Below are positions 1-7,819 of a DNA stretch of 38,144 nt, piece by piece. How positions within the stretch are numbered: position 1 is the stretch's first letter; every line of letters begins with the position of its first letter. A program made the position numbers and the translations under genes. Below the pieces are notes generated by a model. The model did no database searches. It was given only the letters and a program-made list of their open reading frames with translations, and was not told the origin of the DNA. Origin of the DNA: Bacteroidota bacterium. GTDB taxonomy: Bacteria; Bacteroidota; Bacteroidia; UKL13-3. The DNA is taken from assembly GCA_947460345.1 (NCBI GenBank), contig CANHGM010000026.1, positions 1-38,144 on the forward strand, read 5' to 3'.

Positions 1-19
1 ACACAAAAATAATAAAAAT

Positions 20-62
20 AGGTTAAAAACCTACAACCTTGTAGGAACGGGTTACAAACCCG
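20..62. repeat. Three adjacent short hairpins (candidate palindromic intergenic repeat)
   Basis: Three inverted repeats lie almost end to end: AGGTT-AAA-AACCT (20-32), CCTACAA-CC-TTGTAGG (30-45, sharing three bases with the first) and CGGGTT-ACA-AACCCG (48-62). The block is more GC-rich than its surroundings. It lies just downstream of the minus-strand lipoprotein gene that ends at 113. Read on the minus strand it finishes in a T-rich run, so it could end transcription. The compact multi-hairpin form resembles interspersed REP-like elements, but copy number cannot be judged from one window. Confidence 0.5.
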
Positions 63-112
63 CTCTGTTTATAAATAAGCTATAGTTTGTTATTTAAATA
101 ATTTAACTGGCT

Positions 113-565
113 TTACATCGGGCATTCACCTGTCCAAGTCCCGGTATTGTATTTACCAGCTTGGTCGTATGCCGCTACACTAAACCAAAGTCTGTAATAG
201 CTTCCGCCATTTTTATCTTTAGCAAATTCAGCTGAAGGCAAACCATAAACTGCATCCCAAGTGATGGTTTTACCGCTGATAAGACCTTTGTATAGCCCAG
301 CTGAAGGAGAACCTCTGTGCTCGCACATATATACCCTATTGCTAGGTTCACCGGGTATATTGCCAATAGCCAAGTCAGTCATGTAACCATTGGGCGAACC
401 AAACCTATTCCAAATACCTCTTGGGCTACTGCTACTGTTATTGGTTGAAGAGCTACCGCCTCCAGCTGCTTTGGTTTTGAGTATTTCAAAATCATCCATG
501 CTACTCTTTTTACAAGCAAATAGCATCACTGTGCACATAAAGCCAAATAATAAAATCTTTTTCAT
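113..565 (-). CDS. Small putative lipoprotein of unknown function
   Basis: This encodes a 150-residue protein. The N-terminus is a lipoprotein signal: a Lys-rich start, a hydrophobic stretch and a lipobox LFAC with the lipidated Cys at about residue 18, so it should be membrane-anchored and face the periplasm or surface. A flexible Gly/Ser/Asn-rich linker (about residues 35-48) follows, then a compact domain rich in Gly, Trp and Tyr with two Cys (in MCEH and near the C-terminus in GECPM) that could form a disulfide. I do not recognise the domain. The start lies only 22 bases past the stop of the upstream minus-strand gene (588-1697), so the two are probably co-transcribed. No function is proposed. 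Confidence 0.75.
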   Translation of the reverse strand: MKKILLFGFMCTVMLFACKKSSMDDFEILKTKAAGGGSSSTNNSSSSPRGIWNRFGSPNGYMTDLAIGNIPGEPSNRVYMCEHRGSPSAGLYKGLISGKTITWDAVYGLPSAEFAKDKNGGSYYRLWFSVAAYDQAGKYNTGTWTGECPM

Positions 566-587
566 ATTTATATAAATTTATATTTTT

Positions 588-1697
588 TTAAAATCCTAAA
601 GCAATCCCAAAGTTACCTATATAACCACCCTTTATGGCAAAGTATTGATCGAAACCAAAGCCAATAGTACGTTTACTATACCCTTTTTGTTTGTTTCCAA
701 ATCCTATTTGAATATACTCAGCTAGATGCCAACCTACTGTAGTAAATCCAACGGTAGTAGCAGCTTTTTCAGCTATTCCTTGGTTATAATTTAGAAACGT
801 ACCACCTGAAAATTTAAATTCAGCCACTTTTAAATTATATACTATATATTGATTTAAGGTTACATAAAATTTCCTTAAAGTCATATACTCAGTAAATGAA
901 GAGTTAGGGTTGGTTGGGTCGCTTCTCCATCCATAATCCATTCCACTAAAAAAACTAAAATCTATAGAGCCACCTTTATCTAAAACATTTAAATTTTTTG
1001 GTAGTTTCTTAGCGAAATTACTTTTTTGATATCCTATATGTATATATGGGCAACCGGAAGAACCATAGGTTGGGTCAACAAACTTAAAGCCTCCAACAGT
1101 TATATAAGTTCTTGAAGGTTTTGGATATATACGTGATGAATCTTTAGGTGAGCTTTCTGGTTTTTTATACGATGGATTTTTAAAAACTAACCCAGGCATA
1201 TTCGTAGGTTTTTTTACTTCATTATTTGGAGTTTCATCTGCTTTAGTCACAGACAAATCAATTTGTATTTTCAATGAAAACATAGTTTTATTTGAGGCAG
1301 CATCCACCAAACTCCACATATATATTTTCTCTCCATCCTTTTTTAAGTAAGCTGCTTTTATTGGCTTATCTTTCACAATAATTAATTCTTCACCATTAAC
1401 CAACTGATAGTTTTGGGCAGAGATTTCAGAATTTATTTTTAAGAAAAAACCTCTTTCAGTAAATGTATAAGTAAGTTCTTTAGGGGTTGCTAAAAATTCA
1501 AGCCTATTCGCATTTTTCTTATATTTCATTACTAAACCATCCACTTTGTCAAAAGCAAAACCTTTATTTGAAAGCGTATCATCTAAGTTGGCCAAATCAG
1601 TAAACAATAATTTTCTGACTTCAGAAAAAGATTGAAAATCTTGAGAGAAAACTGTATTAGAAAATATAATACAAAAAAGTATAGGTATAAATTTCAT
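588..1697 (-). CDS. Secreted hypothetical protein, possibly outer-membrane associated
   Basis: A 369-residue protein with a clear Sec signal peptide (MKFIPILFCIIFSNTVFSQ, probable cleavage after the Ser-Gln region near residue 19). A mixed alpha/beta N-terminal half (to about residue 165) is followed by a Lys/Pro/Ser-rich linker (about 165-195). The C-terminal part (about 195-369) is rich in Gly, Phe and Tyr alternations and ends in a Gly-Phe-rich stretch finishing in Phe, as expected for outer-membrane or surface beta structure. No enzyme motif is visible and I do not recognise a family. It leads a probable two-gene transcript with the lipoprotein at 113-565. The 458 bases upstream hold a gene relic rather than an intact gene. 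Confidence 0.75.
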   Translation of the reverse strand: MKFIPILFCIIFSNTVFSQDFQSFSEVRKLLFTDLANLDDTLSNKGFAFDKVDGLVMKYKKNANRLEFLATPKELTYTFTERGFFLKINSEISAQNYQLVNGEELIIVKDKPIKAAYLKKDGEKIYMWSLVDAASNKTMFSLKIQIDLSVTKADETPNNEVKKPTNMPGLVFKNPSYKKPESSPKDSSRIYPKPSRTYITVGGFKFVDPTYGSSGCPYIHIGYQKSNFAKKLPKNLNVLDKGGSIDFSFFSGMDYGWRSDPTNPNSSFTEYMTLRKFYVTLNQYIVYNLKVAEFKFSGGTFLNYNQGIAEKAATTVGFTTVGWHLAEYIQIGFGNKQKGYSKRTIGFGFDQYFAIKGGYIGNFGIALGF

Positions 1698-2155
1698 TTA
1701 TATAGGATTTTGATTTAGTTGATCTAGATACAAAAGCCTCGCCTACAAGGAGGATGATATAAATGAATCAAGCAAACATAGTGATATAGTGTGACTTTGC
1801 AAAGAAATAATTTTAAATATATGAAGATTAGGTATTAATAAATTTATTCCAACTCTTTTCTTTTGAAGTTCGTCATTAACTTGCAACATAAATCAGATTT
1901 TCTCGTTCAAAGTATTTTAACATATATGAATTATTAACTATTTATGGCGACCCAAACTACTTTAAATATCATCGTTCTATCTAAGTATTTAATCAAAACA
2001 ATGGGGATCCATTTGCTGAACCAACCTTAATTTACTCCAATATTACGGGTGGAATTGGTATTTTTTCAGCCTATATTCAAAAAAGGAACTTGGTGAAATT
2101 GTAACAATAAATTGAACTTTTTGACATTAATTTGCATCACTAATTAATTATATAT
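1698..2155. other. Gene-poor interval between 588-1697 and 2156-2584
   Basis: Apart from the DUF4249-like relic (1892-2104) I see no intact gene here. An AAGGAGG stretch near 1747-1753 is followed by a short ATG frame of eight codons that stops at once, so it is probably meaningless. The segment just before 2156 is AT-rich and should hold the promoter of the lipocalin-like lipoprotein; TTAATTTG around 2129-2136 is close to, but not an exact match for, TAnnTTTG. Confidence 0.5.
1892..2104 (+). pseudogene. C-terminal relic of a DUF4249-like protein
   Basis: One frame of this otherwise gene-free stretch reads YGDPNYFKYHRSI, then a TAA stop (1982-1984), then VFNQNNGDPFAEP and TLIYSNITGGIGIFSAY, ending in TAA at 2102-2104. 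The pattern 'N-G-D/N-P-F-A-E-P ... I/V-Y-S-N-I ... G-G/N-G-I/L-G-I-F' is what I associate with the C-terminus of DUF4249 proteins, Bacteroidota lipoproteins usually encoded next to TonB-dependent receptors. There is no start, no N-terminal two thirds, one internal stop, and a further in-frame stop at 1889-1891. I see no receptor gene beside it. The family assignment is from memory of the motif. Confidence 0.6.
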
Positions 2156-2584
2156 ATGAAAAAAACATCGCTTTACATTCTAGTTTTAATTGTTGCTTTA
2201 AGCTTTTCAGCTTGTAACAAAAGTGTTACTAGCCGTTTGCCTGGAACTTGGACCGTAACCAACCAAACTATTAAGACTGTTCAAACCATTGCTGGTGTTG
2301 AACAAACTTCGAATACATCAGGACCTGGAGGTACCTATACTTTTAAAAGTGATGGCACAGGAACAACTACCAATACTTCATCAGTTACTGAATCTTTTAC
2401 TTGGAAAGCAACTGACAACTCAATAACTTTTACAGATGCTGATGGAAGTTATACTGTAACAGTCGTAACCAATGATAAAAAAGCACAGAAATGGTCATTT
2501 GATTATACTCAAAATTTAACAGTTCCACCTATAGGACAGATTTTACAAAAAGTATCTGGAACTTTAGAACTAGCTAAACAATAA
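2156..2584 (+). CDS. Lipocalin-like lipoprotein
   Basis: A 142-residue protein with a lipoprotein signal (MKKTSLYILVLIVALSFSAC, Cys about residue 20). The mature part starts with a Leu-Pro-Gly-Thr-Trp motif followed by alternating Thr/Val strands, a 'TYTFKSDGTGT' segment and a 'FTWKATDNSITFTD' segment. This is the layout of the small lipocalin-like domains (G-x-W near the start, 'F..DGT' hairpin) found in many Bacteroidota lipoproteins. A ligand cannot be inferred. It is a single gene, ended by a strong bidirectional hairpin at 2603-2641 shared with the converging OmpA-like gene. The start is an ATG directly after an AT-alternating run, with no Shine-Dalgarno sequence. Confidence 0.75.
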   Translation: MKKTSLYILVLIVALSFSACNKSVTSRLPGTWTVTNQTIKTVQTIAGVEQTSNTSGPGGTYTFKSDGTGTTTNTSSVTESFTWKATDNSITFTDADGSYTVTVVTNDKKAQKWSFDYTQNLTVPPIGQILQKVSGTLELAKQ

Positions 2585-2602
2585 TTTTCAAGCTCACTAT
2601 AT

Positions 2603-2641
2603 AAAAAAATCCCGCTTCTGTAATAGAAACGGGATTTTTTT
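2603..2641. terminator. Bidirectional intrinsic terminator
   Basis: An A-run plus TCCCG pairs with CGGGA plus a T-run (about 12 bp counting A-T pairs; the CTTC/GAAA bases inside can extend the stem) around a short loop. It has a T-tract on both strands and sits between converging genes 2156-2584 (+) and 2663-3688 (-), so it probably terminates both. Confidence 0.85.
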
Positions 2642-2662
2642 TATAAATATGATTTTATCTAA

Positions 2663-3688
2663 TTAGTTTTTTTCTAATAACTTCATCAATTTGTCTAAGT
2701 TAGGAGAAAGAATAATTTCTGTTCTTCTGTTTTTCTTTCTTGCTTCTGCATTTTTGCTTGGATCCAAAGGAAGGTACTCACTTCTACCTGAAGATATAAT
2801 TCTTTTGGGGTCTATTTTACCTTCACCTGATAAAATTCTAACAATACTGTTGGCTCTTAAAACGCTCAAATCCCAATTGTCTTTGATTTGAACACCGTTC
2901 ATAGGCACATCATCTGTATGGCCTTCAACTAAAATATTGATATCTGGTTGTTGTGACAAAATAGAAGCCAATTTAACGATTGCTTCTTTACCTTTTTTGT
3001 CAACTACCGTACTTCCAGAAGCAAATAATAATTGTTCAGACAAAGACACGTATACTTTCCCATCTTTTATATTCACTTCTAATCCTGCATCTTTAAACCC
3101 TAACAAGGCTTGAGTAAGGTTATTTTTAAGAGCATTCACTGCTGAGTCTTTGGCATTAATCACTTGTTGCAATTCGTTTACTTTAGCTTCTCTGCTCACT
3201 AAGTCAGTTTGCAATTGTTGCATTTTTTGTTCTCTATTTTTTAAATCTTTTTGCAAGCCCGTCAATTCATCTTTCAATTTGTTTAAGGAAGCTTCTTTTA
3301 TATCAAGCTCAGCTTGGGTGGCATTTTTCTTTTTCTCCATATCACGTAGGTCACCGTTAAACTTATCATTCTCGTTTTGGTTATATTTTAACAATCTTTC
3401 GTAGGTATCTGAAAGGTCTTTATATAACACTTTGGTTTTATCGTGAATGGTATGTATTTCAATACTATCTAACCTGGCTTTTTCAAGTTGCATTTCGCTC
3501 ACCTTGTTTTGAATCTTGCATATAGAGTCACTTATATGGGTGTTTTTTAAATCTTCTTTGCATGAAGTTTTATCATTTTCACAATTCGTATATTTTTCTT
3601 GCAACTCCTCATATTTTCTAGCGGGAACGCAGGCAACCATTATTGACAATAATATGACAATGCTTTGTAATTTAAAATGCTTCTTCAT
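2663..3688 (-). CDS. OmpA-family lipoprotein with long coiled coil
   Basis: A 341-residue protein. The signal ends in lipobox MVAC (Cys about residue 20). A long Lys/Glu/Gln/Leu-rich region with heptad character (about 25-200) is a probable coiled coil. The C-terminus (about 205-330) is an OmpA/Pal/MotB-type peptidoglycan-binding domain: 'LFASGSTVVDKKG', 'VEGHTDDVP', 'NWDLSVLRA', a 'RIISSGRSEY' segment and 'NRRTEIIL'. It should anchor the outer membrane to peptidoglycan across a long spacer. It is divergent from the exbB-exbD-exbD-tonB operon (3898 onward), which makes a functional link with that proton-driven complex plausible, as in Tol-Pal, but the sequence does not prove one. Family call firm; precise role open. 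Confidence 0.92.
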   Translation of the reverse strand: MKKHFKLQSIVILLSIMVACVPARKYEELQEKYTNCENDKTSCKEDLKNTHISDSICKIQNKVSEMQLEKARLDSIEIHTIHDKTKVLYKDLSDTYERLLKYNQNENDKFNGDLRDMEKKKNATQAELDIKEASLNKLKDELTGLQKDLKNREQKMQQLQTDLVSREAKVNELQQVINAKDSAVNALKNNLTQALLGFKDAGLEVNIKDGKVYVSLSEQLLFASGSTVVDKKGKEAIVKLASILSQQPDINILVEGHTDDVPMNGVQIKDNWDLSVLRANSIVRILSGEGKIDPKRIISSGRSEYLPLDPSKNAEARKKNRRTEIILSPNLDKLMKLLEKN

Positions 3689-3761
3689 CGTTTGATAGTT
3701 AATTCACCACGAATGTAGGCATATATATACTAAGAAATTTTTAAAACAATAAACAAATCAA

Positions 3762-3769
3762 CAAAGCTA
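3762..3769 (-). promoter_or_regulatory. Candidate -7 box for the OmpA-like gene
   Basis: The minus strand reads TAGCTTTG, an exact match to the Bacteroidota -7 pattern TAnnTTTG, about 75 bases before the start of the 2663-3688 gene. The nearest CAAA (minus-strand TTTG) at 3784-3787 leaves only 14 bases of spacing, shorter than usual, so the -33 part is unconvincing. Confidence 0.35.
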
Positions 3770-3815
3770 TTTTAAGAGTGTAACAAAAACTTAACACTAT
3801 TTATCATTAAAAACG

Positions 3816-3846
3816 TTTGAATTAATGATTCAACTGCTTATTTTTG
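3816..3846 (+). promoter_or_regulatory. Bacteroidota-type promoter of the exbB operon
   Basis: TTTG (3816-3819), exactly 19 bases, then TATTTTTG (3839-3846), matching TTTG-N19-TAnnTTTG. The predicted transcript start, about 6 bases downstream, gives a leader of roughly 45 bases before the ATG at 3898. Confidence 0.65.
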
Positions 3847-3897
3847 CAATCCTTTAAAATAAAATAATATAAAATTTACAACAAACATCAAATTAAT

Positions 3898-4713
3898 ATG
3901 AAACAAAATCAGTCATCGTCAAACTTCTCTGCAATATTTGCTTGGGTAGTTATTGCATTATCATTCGTAGTTGCTATTTGCATTTATGTATTTGTATTAG
4001 GTAGCCCATCAAACTTTGTCAATGGAGACCTAAACAACCATCCTGTAGATACTGGAGTTGAAAAATGGTTTGGAACTGTACACAAAGGAGGAGTAATTGT
4101 ACCTATGCTATTAGGACTTTTAATTATAGTACTTACATTCACTTTTGAGCGTATAATCACTATTGTAAAAGCAGCTGGAAGTGGTTCTGTTTCTAATTTT
4201 ACTCGCAGCATCAAAACAAAATTAGATGCCAATCAAATAGATGAAGCGATCACTATGTGTGACAATCAAAAAGGCTCAGTGGCTAATGTCATGCGTGCTG
4301 GTTTGACAAAATACAAAGAAATGTCTGCTGATGCACATTTACCTAAAGACCAAAAAGTAATAGCAATTCAAAAAGAAGTGGAAGAAGCAACCAGTTTAGA
4401 ATTACCAATGTTAGAGAAAAACTTAGTAGTGTTATCTACTATCTCTTCAATTGCAACCTTAATGGGACTATTAGGAACGGTAATAGGTATGATTAAAGCG
4501 TTTGCGGCACTTGCAAACTCAGGAGCACCAGATGCAACAGCACTTTCTACAGGTATATCTGAGGCACTTATCAATACTGCATTAGGTATCGGTACTTCTG
4601 CTTTAGCCATTATCATGTATAATGTGTTCACTACTCAAATAGACAAATTAACTTATGGTATTGATGAGAGTGGATATACCATCACTCAAACATTTGCTGC
4701 TAAACATAGCTAA
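3898..4713 (+). CDS. exbB: MotA/TolQ/ExbB proton channel family protein
   Basis: A 271-residue inner-membrane protein. Four hydrophobic segments lie at about residues 12-34, 66-88, 177-200 and 222-243; the first is the extra N-terminal helix common in Bacteroidota ExbB proteins. The conserved core 'LEKNLVVLSTISSIATLMGLLGTVIGMI', 'AFAALANSGAPD' and 'LSTGISEALINTALG' is the TolQ/ExbB signature region. With the two ExbD proteins it should form the proton-conducting motor that energises TonB. It is first in an operon of four (exbB, exbD, exbD, tonB) with gaps of 37, 26 and 47 bases. A good promoter precedes it at 3816-3846. ExbB is chosen over TolQ because a tonB gene follows. Confidence 0.93.
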   Translation: MKQNQSSSNFSAIFAWVVIALSFVVAICIYVFVLGSPSNFVNGDLNNHPVDTGVEKWFGTVHKGGVIVPMLLGLLIIVLTFTFERIITIVKAAGSGSVSNFTRSIKTKLDANQIDEAITMCDNQKGSVANVMRAGLTKYKEMSADAHLPKDQKVIAIQKEVEEATSLELPMLEKNLVVLSTISSIATLMGLLGTVIGMIKAFAALANSGAPDATALSTGISEALINTALGIGTSALAIIMYNVFTTQIDKLTYGIDESGYTITQTFAAKHS

Positions 4714-4750
4714 TAAGTATTTTTTTTAACATATATAATATTTAAAATAA

Positions 4751-5353
4751 ATGCCTAAAGTAAAGATACCCCGCAAAAGCACCTTCGTTGATATGACGGC
4801 CATGGTAGACATGGGCTTTCTATTGGTTACTTTCTTTATGTTGGCAACAAAATTCAGACCTGACGAGCCGGTACAAGTAGTGATACCTTCATCTACTTAT
4901 AGTACACCGCTTGATAAAGACGTTATCATTATCACAGTAGATAAAGATGGCAAAGTGTTTTTAGGAATGGATAATATTGATCAAAAGAAAGACCTAGTAG
5001 AACGCGTATTGAAAGGTGCCCATGGTATAAGTTTAACGCCTGAGCAAATAAACTTATTCTCATTACAAGCCAGTTTTGGAGTAGCTATAAAAGACATTCC
5101 TGCTTGGCTTGATATGAAACCAGACGAAATGAAAAAACAAAATGGTATACCTTGCGATAGTACAGGTGGAGAATTATTTGAATGGATATACAACGCCAGA
5201 AAAGTAAATGGCAAAGCCCGTATAGCTATAAAAGCTGACGGCGACGCCAAATTCCCTGCTATCAAAAATATCATCAATGTGTTGGCTAATGAAAAAACCA
5301 ATGCTTTTAAATTTAATCTAATCACCTCGCTTGAAGAAAGCAGAATGAAATAA
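4751..5353 (+). CDS. exbD: ExbD/TolR family protein, first copy
   Basis: A 200-residue single-span protein. The N-terminus has 'STFVDMTAMVDMGFLLVTFFMLATKF', the ExbD/TolR membrane helix carrying the conserved Asp (VDM) that takes part in proton translocation. A periplasmic domain follows, with 'VIITVDKDGKVFLG' and a C-terminal 'ARIAIKADGDAKFPAIKNIINVL' segment typical of the family. It is longer than E. coli ExbD (about 140 residues) owing to an insertion of about 60 residues in the middle (roughly 80-140), which contains a Cys and an amphipathic stretch. Second gene of the exbB operon, 37 bases after exbB. Confidence 0.92.
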   Translation: MPKVKIPRKSTFVDMTAMVDMGFLLVTFFMLATKFRPDEPVQVVIPSSTYSTPLDKDVIIITVDKDGKVFLGMDNIDQKKDLVERVLKGAHGISLTPEQINLFSLQASFGVAIKDIPAWLDMKPDEMKKQNGIPCDSTGGELFEWIYNARKVNGKARIAIKADGDAKFPAIKNIINVLANEKTNAFKFNLITSLEESRMK

Positions 5354-5379
5354 TAACCGCTAATTAAAGAAATAAAAAA

Positions 5380-5940
5380 ATGGCAGATTTAGATACCTCG
5401 TCCAGTGGCGGGGGTAAACATAAAGGCGGGAAAGTTAGAGGAAAAAAACTTTCAACCCGTATTGATATGACCCCCATGGTAGACTTAGCATTCTTGCTAG
5501 TTACCTTTTTTATGTTAGCAACCTCCCTCAGCAAGCCTGCAGCTATGCCTGTGACTATGCCTGATACAAAACAAGATGGTACACCACCAAACTTAGCTGC
5601 AAAATCAAAAGTACTTACTTTGATATTAGGCAAAGATGATAAAATATTTTATTATAGAAAATCTCTTGAAGACAATCCTGAAGTGGGTGAAACTACTTTT
5701 GGTGAAGCCAATATCAGAAAAGTTTTGTTAGAAAAGAAAGAAGAAATTACCAATGATGTAGTGGCAACTTTAGATAGACAAGACCCTATTATCTTAGTAA
5801 AACCTATGCGAGATTCAAAATACAAAAATTTAGTGGATGTATTTGATGAATTTAATATCACTGATTTAAAGAGATTTGTGATGGTACCTGTAGATGAAAA
5901 AGATATAGAATATTTAAATTCTAAAGGTTTATTGAAATAG
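5380..5940 (+). CDS. exbD: ExbD/TolR family protein, second copy
   Basis: A 186-residue protein. A Gly/Lys/Ser-rich cytoplasmic tail (about 1-25) precedes 'STRIDMTPMVDLAFLLVTFFML', the ExbD transmembrane helix with the conserved proton-site Asp. The periplasmic part has 'KVLTLILGKDDKIFYY' and, near the end, 'PIILVKPMRDSKYKNLVDVFDEF', the usual ExbD/TolR C-terminal fold. It differs clearly from the first copy outside the membrane helix, so the two probably fill separate places in the complex rather than being a recent duplication. Third gene of the operon; gaps are 26 bases before and 47 bases after. Confidence 0.92.
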   Translation: MADLDTSSSGGGKHKGGKVRGKKLSTRIDMTPMVDLAFLLVTFFMLATSLSKPAAMPVTMPDTKQDGTPPNLAAKSKVLTLILGKDDKIFYYRKSLEDNPEVGETTFGEANIRKVLLEKKEEITNDVVATLDRQDPIILVKPMRDSKYKNLVDVFDEFNITDLKRFVMVPVDEKDIEYLNSKGLLK

Positions 5941-5987
5941 TCGTTTACTATTATAAAAGATACCACATCAAACTAAAAAAGATTAAT

Positions 5988-6776
5988 ATGGAAATCGATA
6001 AAAATATAAACAGTCAAAATACCAAAGATTGGCTCGATATCTTATTTCAATACAGAAATAAGGCTTATGGTGCATATGTTTTAAGAAAAGAATATGTAAA
6101 AACCTTAACAAAAAGCCAATTGTTTACCTTAGCTATTTTGCTATTGGTATTTGGAGGCTCATATGCTGGAAAACTATTTAGCAAAGCCATTGAGGAGAAA
6201 AAAGTAAAAAAGAATGTAGATGTAGTGATGCAAGCTCCACCTCCACTAGAGAATGAGCCTGAGCCACCACCTCCACCAAAATTGCCTGATCAAATTAAGG
6301 TAGAAAAATTTACACCACCTGAAATTGTTGAAGACAATGAGGTACGTAAAGAAGATGAAGTAAAACCACCTGATGAAATCAAAGGTAATGTGGGTACAGT
6401 TGAAGTAGAAGGAACCATTGATGCACCTCCAGTTGATGCAGGTCCAGGAGAAATAGAAGTAGACCAGAACAAAGTTTACAATATGGCTGAGATAACCAAA
6501 CAAGCAGAATATGCTGGTTTGGGAGCGTTCTTAGAAAAAAACTTAGAGTATCCTGATTATGAAAGAGACGCTGAAATACAAGGAACAGTAAAAATTGGAT
6601 TCACAATTGAAAAAGATGGTTCCATTTCAAATGTTAGGGTTGTAAAATCAGTGAGCCAAGGTTTAGATGACGAAGCCTTGAGAGTAGTAAAAATGATGCC
6701 TCGTTGGACACCTGCTGAATACAATGGAGCTAAAGTTCGTTTGAACTTTGTGTTGCCTATAGTATTTACATTGTAA
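5988..6776 (+). CDS. tonB: TonB family energy-transducing protein, operon copy
   Basis: A 262-residue protein. A cytoplasmic N-terminus of about 43 residues carries 'DWLDILFQYRNKAYGAYVLR', shared with the paralogue at 6987. One transmembrane helix (about 44-61) follows, then a Pro/Glu-rich periplasmic linker (about 75-150), and a TonB C-terminal domain (about 183-262): 'YPDYERDAEIQGTVKIGFTI', 'EKDGSISNVRVVKSVSQGLDDEA' and 'PRWTPAEYNGAKVRLNFVLPI'. It transmits ExbB/ExbD motor energy to outer-membrane TonB-dependent receptors. Last gene of the operon, closed by a strong terminator at 6796-6830. No receptor gene is in the window. Confidence 0.93.
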   Translation: MEIDKNINSQNTKDWLDILFQYRNKAYGAYVLRKEYVKTLTKSQLFTLAILLLVFGGSYAGKLFSKAIEEKKVKKNVDVVMQAPPPLENEPEPPPPPKLPDQIKVEKFTPPEIVEDNEVRKEDEVKPPDEIKGNVGTVEVEGTIDAPPVDAGPGEIEVDQNKVYNMAEITKQAEYAGLGAFLEKNLEYPDYERDAEIQGTVKIGFTIEKDGSISNVRVVKSVSQGLDDEALRVVKMMPRWTPAEYNGAKVRLNFVLPIVFTL

Positions 6777-6795
6777 AATTATATAATTCTTCTTT

Positions 6796-6830
6796 AAAAG
6801 CCTGTTATGCCTAGCATAGCAGGCTTTTTT
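6796..6830 (+). terminator. Intrinsic terminator after exbB-exbD-exbD-tonB
   Basis: AAAAGCCTGTTATGC, loop CTA, then GCATAGCAGGCTTTT: a 15-bp stem with a single T-G wobble followed by a T-run. It separates the four-gene operon from the second tonB gene, which must have its own promoter. Confidence 0.88.
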
Positions 6831-6986
6831 ATTTATATATATGTTCTTTAAAAATGCTTAATGAGTGTTAGGTATTGTCAGCCTTATATCATAATATATA
6901 TATATGCTTATTTTTCGAAATAAATAGCTGAATGGGTCGTTTACTTTTTTATATAATCAACTATATAACTTAAAATAACAAACATC

Positions 6987-7772
6987 ATGAAAACCCAAAA
7001 CGACCCAAAAATCTCTAGCAGCAGTGATTGGCTAGACATTTTATTTCAACACAGAAACAAAGCATACGGAGCCTATGCTATGAGAAAAGAGTATGTAAAA
7101 ACACTCATCCGCAGTCAATCTATTACTTTATTATTATTATTACTGGTATTTGGTGGAGCCTATGCTGGTAAAGGTGAAAAAACAATTTCTACCAAACCCA
7201 AACCTGACTCAACCATAGTTGTTATAGAAACTTTTAAAGACAAACCAGAAGAAGAGGAAGTATTGCAACCACAAACCCAAGAAGCACAACCACAAGCAGC
7301 CTTCAATCAGTATACACCTCCAGAAATTGTAGATGACATTAAAGTAGACAATACCAATGATTTAAGAGATGCTTCAGAGTTGACTGCTAATATTGGAAGA
7401 ACGAACCAAATTGGTGAAGATTCTAATAATATAATGCCGCCTGATGGTGGTGGCCATGAAGTTATAGAAGGCAATGAATTATATAGTACAGTAGAAGTAA
7501 CCAAAATGGCTGCATTTGATGGGTTGGGTGAGTTCTTAAACAAAAATTTAGAAGACCCACAAGCAGATATATATGGGTTGGTAAAAGTAGGATTTACTGT
7601 TGAGAAAGATGGTTCAATATCTAATATTCAAATTGTAAAATCTGTTAGCCAAGAACTAGATGATGAAGCAATAAGAGTGGTTAAAATAATGCCACAATGG
7701 ACACCTGCAGAATACAATGGTGCCAAAGTGAGATTAAGATTTGTATTGCCAATTGAATTCTCTTCTAAATAA
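6987..7772 (+). CDS. tonB: TonB family protein, second (paralogous) copy
   Basis: A 261-residue paralogue of the protein at 5988-6776. It keeps the cytoplasmic motif 'DWLDILFQHRNKAYGAYAMR', one transmembrane helix (about 44-62, Leu-rich) and a TonB C-terminal domain (about 185-261: 'GLVKVGFTVEKDGSISNIQIVKS', 'PQWTPAEYNGAKVRLRFVLPI'). The two copies are nearly identical at both ends. The linker differs: this copy is Gln/Glu-rich (about 75-115) and less proline-rich. It is flanked by terminators on both sides (6796-6830 and 7788-7819), so it is a one-gene unit. The tandem duplication with a divergent linker suggests service of a different set of receptors or conditions. Confidence 0.92.
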   Translation: MKTQNDPKISSSSDWLDILFQHRNKAYGAYAMRKEYVKTLIRSQSITLLLLLLVFGGAYAGKGEKTISTKPKPDSTIVVIETFKDKPEEEEVLQPQTQEAQPQAAFNQYTPPEIVDDIKVDNTNDLRDASELTANIGRTNQIGEDSNNIMPPDGGGHEVIEGNELYSTVEVTKMAAFDGLGEFLNKNLEDPQADIYGLVKVGFTVEKDGSISNIQIVKSVSQELDDEAIRVVKIMPQWTPAEYNGAKVRLRFVLPIEFSSK

Positions 7773-7787
7773 TTATATATATATGTC

Positions 7788-7819
7788 AACCCTGCAACCA
7801 AAAATTGCAGGGTTTTTTA
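7788..7819 (+). terminator. Intrinsic terminator after second tonB
   Basis: AACCCTGCAA, loop of seven bases, TTGCAGGGTT, then a T-run: a perfect 10-bp stem 15 bases past the tonB stop. The stem shows that the htrA gene downstream cannot start as early as 7805, where its frame first opens. Confidence 0.88.

Noticed and set aside
1747-1789. AAGGAGG followed by an ATG as a possible leader peptide
   Set aside because: The frame stops after eight codons, there is no gene just downstream on that strand, and Shine-Dalgarno sites are not used by the neighbouring genes.
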